DNA of 7,828 nt from assembly GCA_009929055.1 (NCBI GenBank), contig SABI01000115.1, positions 1 to 7,828 of the forward strand. The letters run 5' to 3'. The first letter of the stretch is position 1. The number at the start of each line of letters is the position of its first letter. The translations under genes were made by a program, and so were the position numbers. The notes beneath the pieces were generated by a model. That model worked only from the letters and a program-made list of their open reading frames with translations. It was not told the origin of the DNA and searched no databases. This document shows, one piece after another, positions 1 to 4,980 of this stretch. Source of the stretch: Spirochaetia bacterium (GTDB taxonomy: Bacteria; Spirochaetota; Spirochaetia; Sphaerochaetales; Sphaerochaetaceae).

Positions 1-744
1 GTACATATGCAAGCATTGTGGCAGAAGTATATTGATGCTTCAATCAGTAAGACAATTACTTTGCCTGATGATTGTACTATTGATGAGTATAGGAATTTGT
101 TTATGAAAACCTATGAGGCTAAGTTGAAAGGCTATACAACATATAATCCAAAGGGGTATTTGAAACCTATTCTCACCAAAGAGGAAAAGAAGGATGAGAC
201 AGTTACAGAAGAAACTAGGTATGCAAAGAAGAGACCAGAAGTCCTTCCTTGTGATATCTATGAGATGATGGTAAACAAAAAGAGGATGGTTGTCCTTGTT
301 GGTCTGATGAATGATAAACCTTATGAGGTATTCCTTACTGAAGACCCTGATAATACTATTAATGTATTGAAGGAAAAACAGGGTACCATTCAGAAAGTGA
401 AAATATCAAAGGAACTAAGTAGGTATGATTTGCATATCACTGGAAAGAAAGGGGATTTGGTGTTGCAGAACATCACCCAAGTGTTTGATGATGACTATGC
501 AATTATGTGCAGATTGGCTTCCTTGTATCTGAGGCATGAGAATCCCTTGCAATTCTTGGTAGAGCAATTGAACAGGACTAGGGGGTTTGATACTTTCTCA
601 AAGACACTGTACAGGGTATTGAAGAAGTATCTCAATGGTGAGGCTGTATTATCCTCCCAAGGTACATGCCCAGACTGTGGTGGGAAGCTCCAATACATAG
701 AGGGCTGTGTAACCTGTCAAAGTTGTGGTTATAGCAAGTGCTAG
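1..744 (+). CDS. nrdJ: Class II (adenosylcobalamin-dependent) ribonucleotide reductase, C-terminal part (5' partial)
   Basis: The open frame enters from the left edge (GTA CAT ATG), so the first visible ATG at 7 is internal. The stretch HMQALWQKYIDASISKTI fits the conserved end of the class II reductase barrel, where members read like 'MQ..(F/W)QKY.D..(I/V)SKT.N.P'. A charged linker (about codons 60-75) follows, then RPEVLPCDIYEMM, which begins the C-terminal domain with its beta-rich segment. The protein ends in CPDCGGKLQYIEGCVTCQSC and GYSKC: a zinc-ribbon-like cysteine cluster plus the terminal cysteines thought to re-reduce the active site. The enzyme makes deoxyribonucleotides using coenzyme B12 and is oxygen-independent, supplying phage DNA synthesis. 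The TAG stop falls exactly at the expected family C-terminus; reading through it would add only four residues before TAA. A terminator follows directly, so this is the last gene of its transcript. The catalytic barrel lies outside the window. Confidence 0.9.
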   Translation, partial: VHMQALWQKYIDASISKTITLPDDCTIDEYRNLFMKTYEAKLKGYTTYNPKGYLKPILTKEEKKDETVTEETRYAKKRPEVLPCDIYEMMVNKKRMVVLVGLMNDKPYEVFLTEDPDNTINVLKEKQGTIQKVKISKELSRYDLHITGKKGDLVLQNITQVFDDDYAIMCRLASLYLRHENPLQFLVEQLNRTRGFDTFSKTLYRVLKKYLNGEAVLSSQGTCPDCGGKLQYIEGCVTCQSCGYSKC

Positions 745-757
745 GTACTTGATTAAT

Positions 758-800
758 CCACCCAATATCCTATAATGGAATTGGGTGGTTTCTATTATTT
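758..800 (+). terminator. Intrinsic terminator after nrdJ
   Basis: CCACCCAAT (758-766) pairs perfectly with ATTGGGTGG (780-788). An inner TCC/GGA (768-770 with 777-779) extends the stem past a one-base bulge, leaving the loop TATAAT. The tail TTTCTATTATTT is T-rich. It lies just after the nrdJ stop and before the next promoter candidate, so it separates the reductase transcript from the small-gene operon. Confidence 0.85.
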
Positions 801-801
801 A

Positions 802-818
802 TAGTACTATTATAATGA
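802..818 (+). promoter_or_regulatory. Shared palindrome plus -10-like box upstream of the small-gene operon
   Basis: TAGTACTATTATAATGA occurs here and, with one base changed (A to G), at 6499-6515. It contains a perfect 10-bp palindrome ATAGTACTAT (801-810) abutting a consensus TATAAT (811-816). No good -35 hexamer is seen at 16-18 bp. The box ends 14 bases before the ATG at 831, so a standard start point would fall at or inside the ribosome site GGAG (821-824) and give a nearly leaderless message. It may be a phage-specific promoter, an operator, or a leader element. Confidence 0.4.
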
Positions 819-830
819 CAGGAGAAAATT

Positions 831-1286
831 ATGAAACATACAATAGTCGAGATAGCAGAGGAAACCAGAATCAATCAGGGAAAATCTGAACTGGTTCTTG
901 AGAAAGGTGACAAAATCCAAATACTGGGTAAGTCCAAAATGAATGAAGAGGTCTCAGAAACCACGTTGCTGTATCATGGGGTGGAGTATCCTATTCAAAC
1001 CAAAGAGGGTATTAAATCTTTCTTTACTGCTATGGTACAAGACCTTCCTGATGTTCTCTATGTGCATATGAAAAGTACTTCTTACTCCAGTGTTGACTTT
1101 GTTATGATTCCCAAGAGGGTTTTTGTTGGTAGTGGCCTTATACGGATTGTGGCAAAGAATTCCAGCACTGTGGATATCATTGTTCCAGAGATTTCCAGTG
1201 GCTATTATAATTTCATGACTGAAACACTCAGTATCAGGTTAAAGCCAAATACAACGATAGATGTTAGTTTTACTAAAGAAATTTAA
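831..1286 (+). CDS. Tagged small phage protein 1 (unknown function)
   Basis: A 151-residue protein of unrecognised function and the first gene of the operon. GGAGAAAA lies a few bases before the ATG. The shared 27-residue element is at residues 6-32 (nt 846-926; VEIAEETRI, then NQGKSE, then LVLEKGDKIQIL), almost at the N-terminus. The remaining 120 residues look mainly beta: alternating hydrophobic strands such as VLYVHMKS, VDFVMIPKRVFV and TVDIIVPEI, ending in IRLKPNTTIDVSF. That resembles a small beta-sandwich, but no family is recognised. There is no signal peptide, membrane segment or catalytic motif. The next gene follows after 12 nt. The coding call is secure from the tag and ribosome site; the function is unknown. 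Confidence 0.85.
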   Translation: MKHTIVEIAEETRINQGKSELVLEKGDKIQILGKSKMNEEVSETTLLYHGVEYPIQTKEGIKSFFTAMVQDLPDVLYVHMKSTSYSSVDFVMIPKRVFVGSGLIRIVAKNSSTVDIIVPEISSGYYNFMTETLSIRLKPNTTIDVSFTKEI

Positions 1287-1294
1287 AGGAAGGT
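1286..1294 (+). promoter_or_regulatory. Ribosome binding site deciding start 1299
   Basis: AAGGAAGGT followed by GAAT and ATG at 1299. The next gene has the same layout (AAGGAAGGT at 1621-1629, then CAAT and ATG at 1634), so 1299 is preferred over the in-frame GTG at 1293, which lies inside the ribosome site. Confidence 0.75.
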
Positions 1295-1298
1295 GAAT

Positions 1299-1622
1299 AT
1301 GAAAGATGTAATTGAGATAAAAGAGGAAGTCAGAATCCAACAGGGTGATTCAGTAGTTATCCTTGAGGCTGGTGATAAGATTAGAGTCATTCAGGAAGCT
1401 GGAATGATTACGTACGGAAACCAGAAAATTGAGGTGATTAAAAATAAACCCAATTGGAGTGATGATAAGATTGCAGATGTCTTGTATGACATTGAAAACA
1501 ACTTTGACTCCCTCAACTACTCAATGGGGTATTACAACTATGAAGTTGATGGATTTGATGTAAAGGTGGCATGTATTCCCCGTAATGGCAGTGTAGACTT
1601 TGAAAGCATTATGATATATTAA
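1299..1622 (+). CDS. Tagged small phage protein 2 (unknown function)
   Basis: A 107-residue protein, start chosen at ATG 1299 from the ribosome site. The shared element is at residues 5-31 (nt 1311-1391), a near-consensus copy: IEIKEEVRI, QQGDSVVI, LEAGDKIRVI. It has Ala rather than Lys after LE, as in the copy in the gene at 3228. Immediately after it comes QEAG, so I-Q-E-A here resembles a T4-type prohead protease site (inference). The C-terminal part has a predicted helix (KIADVLYDIENNFDSL) followed by beta-like segments (YYNYEVDG, FDVKVACIP, SVDFESIMI). No family is recognised. The layout (tag, helix, two or three strands) resembles that of the interrupted gene at 4494, but the similarity is too weak to call homology by eye. 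Confidence 0.85.
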   Translation: MKDVIEIKEEVRIQQGDSVVILEAGDKIRVIQEAGMITYGNQKIEVIKNKPNWSDDKIADVLYDIENNFDSLNYSMGYYNYEVDGFDVKVACIPRNGSVDFESIMIY

Positions 1623-1633
1623 GGAAGGTCAAT

Positions 1634-2185
1634 ATGAGATTTATTGAGAAGAAAAAAGTGAGAGTTGGTAAAATCAAAAAGACTGAAGAGGGTGAGTGGA
1701 TGGTTCCTGTTTATGTAGATGGAAAATTCAATGATGATATGACTTACTATGCTGGTGAGGGTGCTGAAGCAAAGAAAGATGCAGAAGGAACCAGAGACCA
1801 GATTATCAAGGATATGAAGAATTCCAAGGAATATGAGTTCACTGAGGAAGTTGAGAACAGAGAACCCAATCTTCTTGTAATTGATGAAGAAATAGAAATC
1901 AAACAGGGTGACTCTGTTCTTATCCTTGAGAAAGGTGATAAGATAAAAATTATAGAATCTTCTCTTCCCCCTAATATGGTAAGAGATTATAAAATGAGGG
2001 CTAAAGCAGAAAGAAGGGGTGGAGGTCATGTAGAGATTGATACAAGATTTTCTACTGTTTCTGTTACTCTTTCTGATGGTTCTGAGTACTTCTTTCAAGA
2101 AGGGGAAGCTGACGACTTATTGGATGAGGTTCCTGATAATATTGCCCCAGAGGATTATATATTAGCAGTTGCTCAAGGTTGGTAA
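1634..2185 (+). CDS. Tagged small phage protein 3, three-module paralog of the 3736 gene
   Basis: A 183-residue protein starting MRFIEKKK behind AAGGAAGGT. Residues about 10-75 form an extra module (EGEWMVPVYVDGKFNDDMTY, then an acidic and lysine-rich stretch ending in a helix) that looks like a short strand-strand-helix fold of unknown role. The shared element follows at residues 81-107 (nt 1874-1954; LVIDEEIEI, KQGDSVLI, LEKGDKIKII). Residues 130-183 (nt 2021-2182) hold a domain with TVSVTL, (Y/F)FFQ, A.DLL.E.P and EDY, ending in GW. By hand alignment it is identical at about 31 of 55 positions to the C-terminus of the protein at 3736. Leader, tag and C-terminal domain are therefore shared by the two genes, and the N-terminal module is an insertion or a loss. 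Function unknown. Confidence 0.87.
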   Translation: MRFIEKKKVRVGKIKKTEEGEWMVPVYVDGKFNDDMTYYAGEGAEAKKDAEGTRDQIIKDMKNSKEYEFTEEVENREPNLLVIDEEIEIKQGDSVLILEKGDKIKIIESSLPPNMVRDYKMRAKAERRGGGHVEIDTRFSTVSVTLSDGSEYFFQEGEADDLLDEVPDNIAPEDYILAVAQGW

Positions 2186-2187
2186 AT

Positions 2188-2808
2188 ATGAGGATTAAAG
2201 AATTTGGACCACAGATGAGAACAATGCTCAAGCAATGGAGAGCAAGGGCAAAAGATGAAATCCCTGAACAGGACTTAGAGAAAGCTTACACGATGGGTTT
2301 TGAACAGGGGGAACAAGGCAACTACACCCCTGCTAAAGACCGAGAATTCATGCGTTGGATGAAGAATGATTATCCTAATAAAATGACATTATTAATGTCA
2401 ATTTGGAAAGAAGGAAACGATATAAGCTATTCTAAGTTTTTAATGGATAGCCTACCAGAAGAACAAGGGGTGAAAGGAATGAGAAAAGAGTTAGTTGTAG
2501 AAATCCAAGAAGAGGTGTCTATACCTCAAGATAATAAGACAGTTATCCTAGAAAAAGGTGATAAGATTAGGGTTCTTGAAGATGAAAAATTTAACTATAT
2601 GATGCTTGATAGGCTCAGACAGGATTGTATCTATGCAATCAATCAGTCTAAAGGTACCAAACAACTTTGGGGAAAGACTGTTGATGGTCATATTGCTGAA
2701 ATGAGAAAGTTGTATAATATGGTAAGAGAGAAACCTGAATGGCTTACTCCTGAAGATATTGACATGTATGAGAAAGAATTGAAGAAACTTGAAAAGGCAG
2801 GTAAGTAA
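2188..2808 (+). CDS. Tagged phage protein 4 with LPD11-like C-terminal domain
   Basis: A 206-residue protein, the largest of the operon. ATG 2188 is chosen over TTG 2179 because it lies past the upstream stop and gives the family leader MRIKE. Residues 1-95 are a helical, charged module (WRARAKDEIPEQDLEKAY, FMRWMKNDYPNKM) that is not recognised. The shared element is at residues 104-130 (nt 2497-2577; VEIQEEVSI, PQDNKTVI, LEKGDKIRVL). Residues 135-203 (MMLDRLRQDCIYAI, then LWGKTVDGHIAEMRKLYN, EKPEWLTPEDIDMYEKEL) match my recollection of the large polyvalent protein-associated domain 11 (LPD11), a small helical domain found in phage and conjugative-element proteins. A profile search would confirm it. 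An in-frame ATG at 2479 would give a separate protein of 109 residues that starts with the tag. Confidence 0.87.
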   Translation: MRIKEFGPQMRTMLKQWRARAKDEIPEQDLEKAYTMGFEQGEQGNYTPAKDREFMRWMKNDYPNKMTLLMSIWKEGNDISYSKFLMDSLPEEQGVKGMRKELVVEIQEEVSIPQDNKTVILEKGDKIRVLEDEKFNYMMLDRLRQDCIYAINQSKGTKQLWGKTVDGHIAEMRKLYNMVREKPEWLTPEDIDMYEKELKKLEKAGK

Positions 2809-2809
2809 T

Positions 2810-3223
2810 ATGAGAATTATTGAGAAAGCAAAAGATAAGTCAGAAGTAGTGGTTCTTGAAGAGGAATTGAAGATTGTACAGGGAGATGTTGTACATATCT
2901 TTGAGAAGGGTGATAAGATTGAGGTATTGAAGAAACTTGAGGAAGATGATAATCTTATCTATATGACTTTGGTTGGTATGCAGGGGAAGAACATAGGTTG
3001 TACCATGTTTCTGAAGTCTTTGAATATGAACATAACCTTTACTGTGAAGAGAGCTACAGTAGAGTGGGATAGGGAAGACAATAGAATCTATGTAATGGGT
3101 ACCAATTCTCCTGAAAGTTTTGTCATTAGCCCCTCCAAGGTGAAAGTCTCAGCTGGTGGAAGTTCTTCCATTAATCTTACTTTTATTGATGGAAGTGGTA
3201 ATATGACCCTATCTAAGGCGTAA
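2810..3223 (+). CDS. Tagged small phage protein 5 (unknown function)
   Basis: A 137-residue protein. ATG 2810 follows the previous stop by one base and gives MRIIEKAK, like its neighbours; an upstream in-frame TTG at 2789 would overlap the previous gene. The shared element is at residues 14-40 (nt 2849-2929; VVLEEELKI, VQGDVVHI, FEKGDKIEVL), the only copy with Phe for Leu before E-K-G-D. The rest is beta-rich: MNITFTVKRATVEW, RIYVMGTN, FVISPSKVKVSAGGSSSINL and TFIDGSG. The segment SPSKVKVSAGGSSSINLTF has the look of an immunoglobulin-like strand pair, as seen in Ig-like domains of phage surface proteins, but this is only a resemblance. Translation is probably coupled to the upstream gene. Confidence 0.85.
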   Translation: MRIIEKAKDKSEVVVLEEELKIVQGDVVHIFEKGDKIEVLKKLEEDDNLIYMTLVGMQGKNIGCTMFLKSLNMNITFTVKRATVEWDREDNRIYVMGTNSPESFVISPSKVKVSAGGSSSINLTFIDGSGNMTLSKA

Positions 3224-3227
3224 CAGT

Positions 3228-3725
3228 ATGAGATACATAGAGGCTAAAAAACCAGTTACCAAAGATAGTGTAATAGCATATTTAGTAAAACATGGTGATA
3301 ACCCAAAGGATGCTAAGAAAAAAGTAGATAAGAACTTTGATGATGTTATCCAATGGAAGGGGTATGAAGATGCTTCTACTGCTGAGATTGCTGATGTAAT
3401 ATCCTCTCTTGGTACTAATAAGGATTCTGACCAAATCAGAGATAGTGTCCAGACTTTTACTGTAGAGGGTGAAGTAAAGATTAAGCAGGGAGATTCTGTA
3501 GTCATTCTTGAAGCAGGAGATAAGATTGAGGTACTAAGGCATTTGTCAGAAACCAATATCACTTTTGCTCTGAAGCAATTGGTTAAGGATTTGATGAATG
3601 CAGGATTTGATTACAGTGAGATAGGTAAGGAACTTGCTAAGGATGTTGAGTGGGCGGCACAGACTACAGGAAATCCCAAGATGATTGTTTCTGGTGCTAT
3701 TGAGTATTTGAATAATTATAGATGA
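3228..3725 (+). CDS. Tagged small phage protein 6, helical modules (unknown function)
   Basis: A 165-residue protein starting MRYIEAKK four bases after the previous stop. Residues about 11-62 are a helical module (DSVIAYLVKHGDNPKDAKKK, FDDVIQWKGY, TAEIADVISSL) that may bind protein or nucleic acid, though nothing specific is visible. The shared element is at residues 77-103 (nt 3456-3536; FTVEGEVKI, KQGDSVVI, LEAGDKIEVL). The C-terminal 60 residues are again helical (ALKQLVKDLMNAGFDYSEIG, DVEWAAQTTGNPKMI, SGAIEYLNNY). This is the clearest case of the tag sitting between two helical modules rather than at the end. It stops with TGA, one of two in the window, so TGA is a normal stop here. Confidence 0.85.
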   Translation: MRYIEAKKPVTKDSVIAYLVKHGDNPKDAKKKVDKNFDDVIQWKGYEDASTAEIADVISSLGTNKDSDQIRDSVQTFTVEGEVKIKQGDSVVILEAGDKIEVLRHLSETNITFALKQLVKDLMNAGFDYSEIGKELAKDVEWAAQTTGNPKMIVSGAIEYLNNYR

Positions 3726-3735
3726 AGGGTACTAT

Positions 3736-4095
3736 ATGAAAATTATGGAAAGTGATAAAAAGGAAAGTAGGATTACCATTGAGGAAGAAGTAAAGATTGC
3801 ACAAGGTGAGTCTATTCTTGTTCTTGAGAAAGGAGATGTAGTCAGGGTTCTACCTAAGATGCAAGAAGCAAAGATGGCTCCTATGGTAAAGGCAAATCTT
3901 GAGAGGTCTGCAAGGATTGAGAAATCAAGAGGGGGTTCTGTAGAGATTAACTACAAGCTCCCCACCGTTTCAGTAACTCTGGGCAATGGTGATAACTTCT
4001 TCTTTCAGGGGGATGAGGCAAGTGACTTGCTTGAAGAGATTCCTGAGAACATGAGTGAAGAGGATTATTTGCTTGGAACGGCAATAGGGTGGTAA
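3736..4095 (+). CDS. Tagged small phage protein 7, short paralog of the 1634 gene
   Basis: A 119-residue protein starting MKIMESDKK. The shared element is at residues 13-39 (nt 3772-3852; ITIEEEVKI, AQGESILV, LEKGDVVRVL). A basic helix (MVKANLERSARIEKSRGG) and the domain at residues 65-119 (nt 3928-4092) follow, with TVSVTLGNGD, FFFQGDEASDLLEEIPEN, EDYLLG and terminal GW. Tag, helix and domain align end to end with residues 81-183 of the protein at 1634, but the N-terminal module of that protein is absent. M-Q-E-A just after the tag is another possible T4-type protease site (inference). The two related genes are separated by three unrelated tagged genes, so the array is not a simple tandem duplication. 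Confidence 0.87.
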   Translation: MKIMESDKKESRITIEEEVKIAQGESILVLEKGDVVRVLPKMQEAKMAPMVKANLERSARIEKSRGGSVEINYKLPTVSVTLGNGDNFFFQGDEASDLLEEIPENMSEEDYLLGTAIGW

Positions 4096-4096
4096 T

Positions 4097-4483
4097 ATGA
4101 AAGTAATGAAGAAATTGAGTGAGTCAGTAACAATCAAGGTTGGGGACAAGGACTTGCTTGCAAATGGGGTTGCCTATGGGATTAACTCTGCACAAACCCT
4201 CTATGGGTTCTTTGAACAACTGTATCATAGGGATTGGACTATAGATGCAACAGTAAGCATGAGGGTGGATGGGGAAGATTCATTTCTCACATTCACTGGG
4301 AACCTGCTGGTGATTCCTGTCCCTGCTGGTTCCATAGGCAAGGAGTTGATTTTCAATTCCTATGGGAAGGGTGGAACACTTACTGTAAACCTCAATGATG
4401 TGAACAAGGTAGTGTTGAATCCTTCACGTTCTGAGGTATCCCTCTTGACAAAGAAGAAAGTAATCATAAAAATACAATTCTAA
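4097..4483 (+). CDS. Small beta-rich phage protein without the tag
   Basis: A 128-residue protein; its ATG follows the upstream TAA by one base in the context GGTAATATGAAA. It begins MKVMKKLSE, like the family leader, but no LE(K/A)GDKI copy follows. SVTIKVGDKDLLANG at residues 10-24 is at best a distant remnant. The remainder has a helix (SAQTLYGFFEQLY) and then beta segments (TIDATVSMRVDGED, FLTFTGNLLVIPVPAG, GGTLTVNLNDVNKVVLNP, KKVIIKIQF), the same general helix-then-sandwich plan as the protein at 831. Wobble positions look richer in C and G than in the genes at 1634-2808. It is the only member of the block with no recognisable tag. No family is recognised. Confidence 0.82.
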   Translation: MKVMKKLSESVTIKVGDKDLLANGVAYGINSAQTLYGFFEQLYHRDWTIDATVSMRVDGEDSFLTFTGNLLVIPVPAGSIGKELIFNSYGKGGTLTVNLNDVNKVVLNPSRSEVSLLTKKKVIIKIQF

Positions 4484-4493
4484 GGAGATTGAT

Positions 4494-4733
4494 ATGAGGG
4501 TAGAGAAAAAGAATCCCATTGTGGAGATACAGGAAACCACAGAAATCGTTCAGGGTGGTCACAGTCTTATTCTTGAGAAAGGGGATAAGGTGGAAGTAAT
4601 CACTGCAATGAATGAAGCTACAGATTACTATGACCCAAACTTCTATGGTACCTCTGTGTATTATAAGAGCATGTTTGGATTGAAGTATACAGAATCCATT
4701 AAATCCTTTGCCAAGGAATATGAAGCCTATTAG
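4494..4733 (+). CDS. Tagged small phage protein 8, ended by an in-frame TAG
   Basis: A 79-residue product as read, with a good ribosome site (AAGGAGAT at 4484-4491) and leader MRVEKK. The shared element is at residues 10-36 (nt 4521-4601; VEIQETTEI, VQGGHSLI, LEKGDKVEVI), followed by M-N-E-A. The frame continues past TAG 4731-4733 for 71 further codons to TAA 4947-4949. That would give 151 residues with one extra amino acid at the TAG, exactly the length of the protein at 831. The TAG falls in or next to a predicted helix (SIKSFAKEYEAY, then LIDLIGSYFKKL after it), which suggests an interruption of one domain rather than a natural protein end. It could be a nonsense mutation, a gene split, suppressed or programmed readthrough, or a sequencing error. 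Confidence 0.75.
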   Translation: MRVEKKNPIVEIQETTEIVQGGHSLILEKGDKVEVITAMNEATDYYDPNFYGTSVYYKSMFGLKYTESIKSFAKEYEAY

Positions 4734-4949
4734 TTGATTGACCTGATTGGCTCTTATTTCAAGAAGCTCAGGGCATATGAGTTCCTTGTAATCACTGTGG
4801 ATGTAAAAGGTGATGAGGCAGTCATGACAGTAAGGGAAGATACTGATATGCCAATCATCCTGAAGAAGAACATAGACTACACTGATTTGAAAATCAATGT
4901 GAAGTTCTATTTGACCAATGATGTCTTGATGTTCCCCAGTGACTATTAA
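4734..4949 (+). pseudogene. Downstream half of the TAG-interrupted tagged gene
   Basis: An open frame in phase with the gene at 4494, starting with the codon right after TAG (TTG) and ending at TAA. It encodes a helix (LIDLIGSYFKKLRAYE) and beta segments (FLVITVDVKGDEAVMTV, PIILKKN, DLKINVKFYL, NDVLMF), with the coding character of its neighbours. There is no convincing ribosome site at the usual distance before the TTG, so independent translation is doubtful. Reinitiation at TTG or readthrough of TAG would be needed. It is best regarded as the C-terminal part of a gene 4494-4949. Confidence 0.6.
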
Positions 4950-4960
4950 AATAGGGTAAT

Positions 4961-4969
4961 ATGAAATAA
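4961..4969 (+). other. Two-codon minigene or vestigial start (ATG AAA TAA)
   Basis: GGTAATATGAAA at 4955-4966 is identical to the junction that starts the gene at 4097 (4091-4102), but here the frame closes at once with TAA. That TAA runs into the ribosome site AAGGAG (4968-4973) of the next gene. It may be the start of a deleted neighbour or a chance duplicate junction. Two-codon minigenes can sequester tRNA in some phages, but nothing shows that this one is translated. Confidence 0.4.
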
Positions 4970-4980
4970 GGAGATATGAC

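Noticed and set aside
768..780. TATAAT in TCCTATAATGGAA as a promoter
   Set aside because: It forms the loop of the terminator hairpin, with no -35 element; the loop explanation is sufficient.
1619..2098. Long open frame on the minus strand
   Set aside because: It lies antisense to the 1634 gene, has no ribosome site, and has a composition (many F, S, I) typical of the reverse of a lysine/glutamate-rich gene.
4731..4733. Genome-wide reassignment of TAG as a sense codon
   Set aside because: Only one internal TAG is seen in about 13 genes, and nrdJ ends in TAG precisely at the expected family C-terminus; the window alone does not support recoding.
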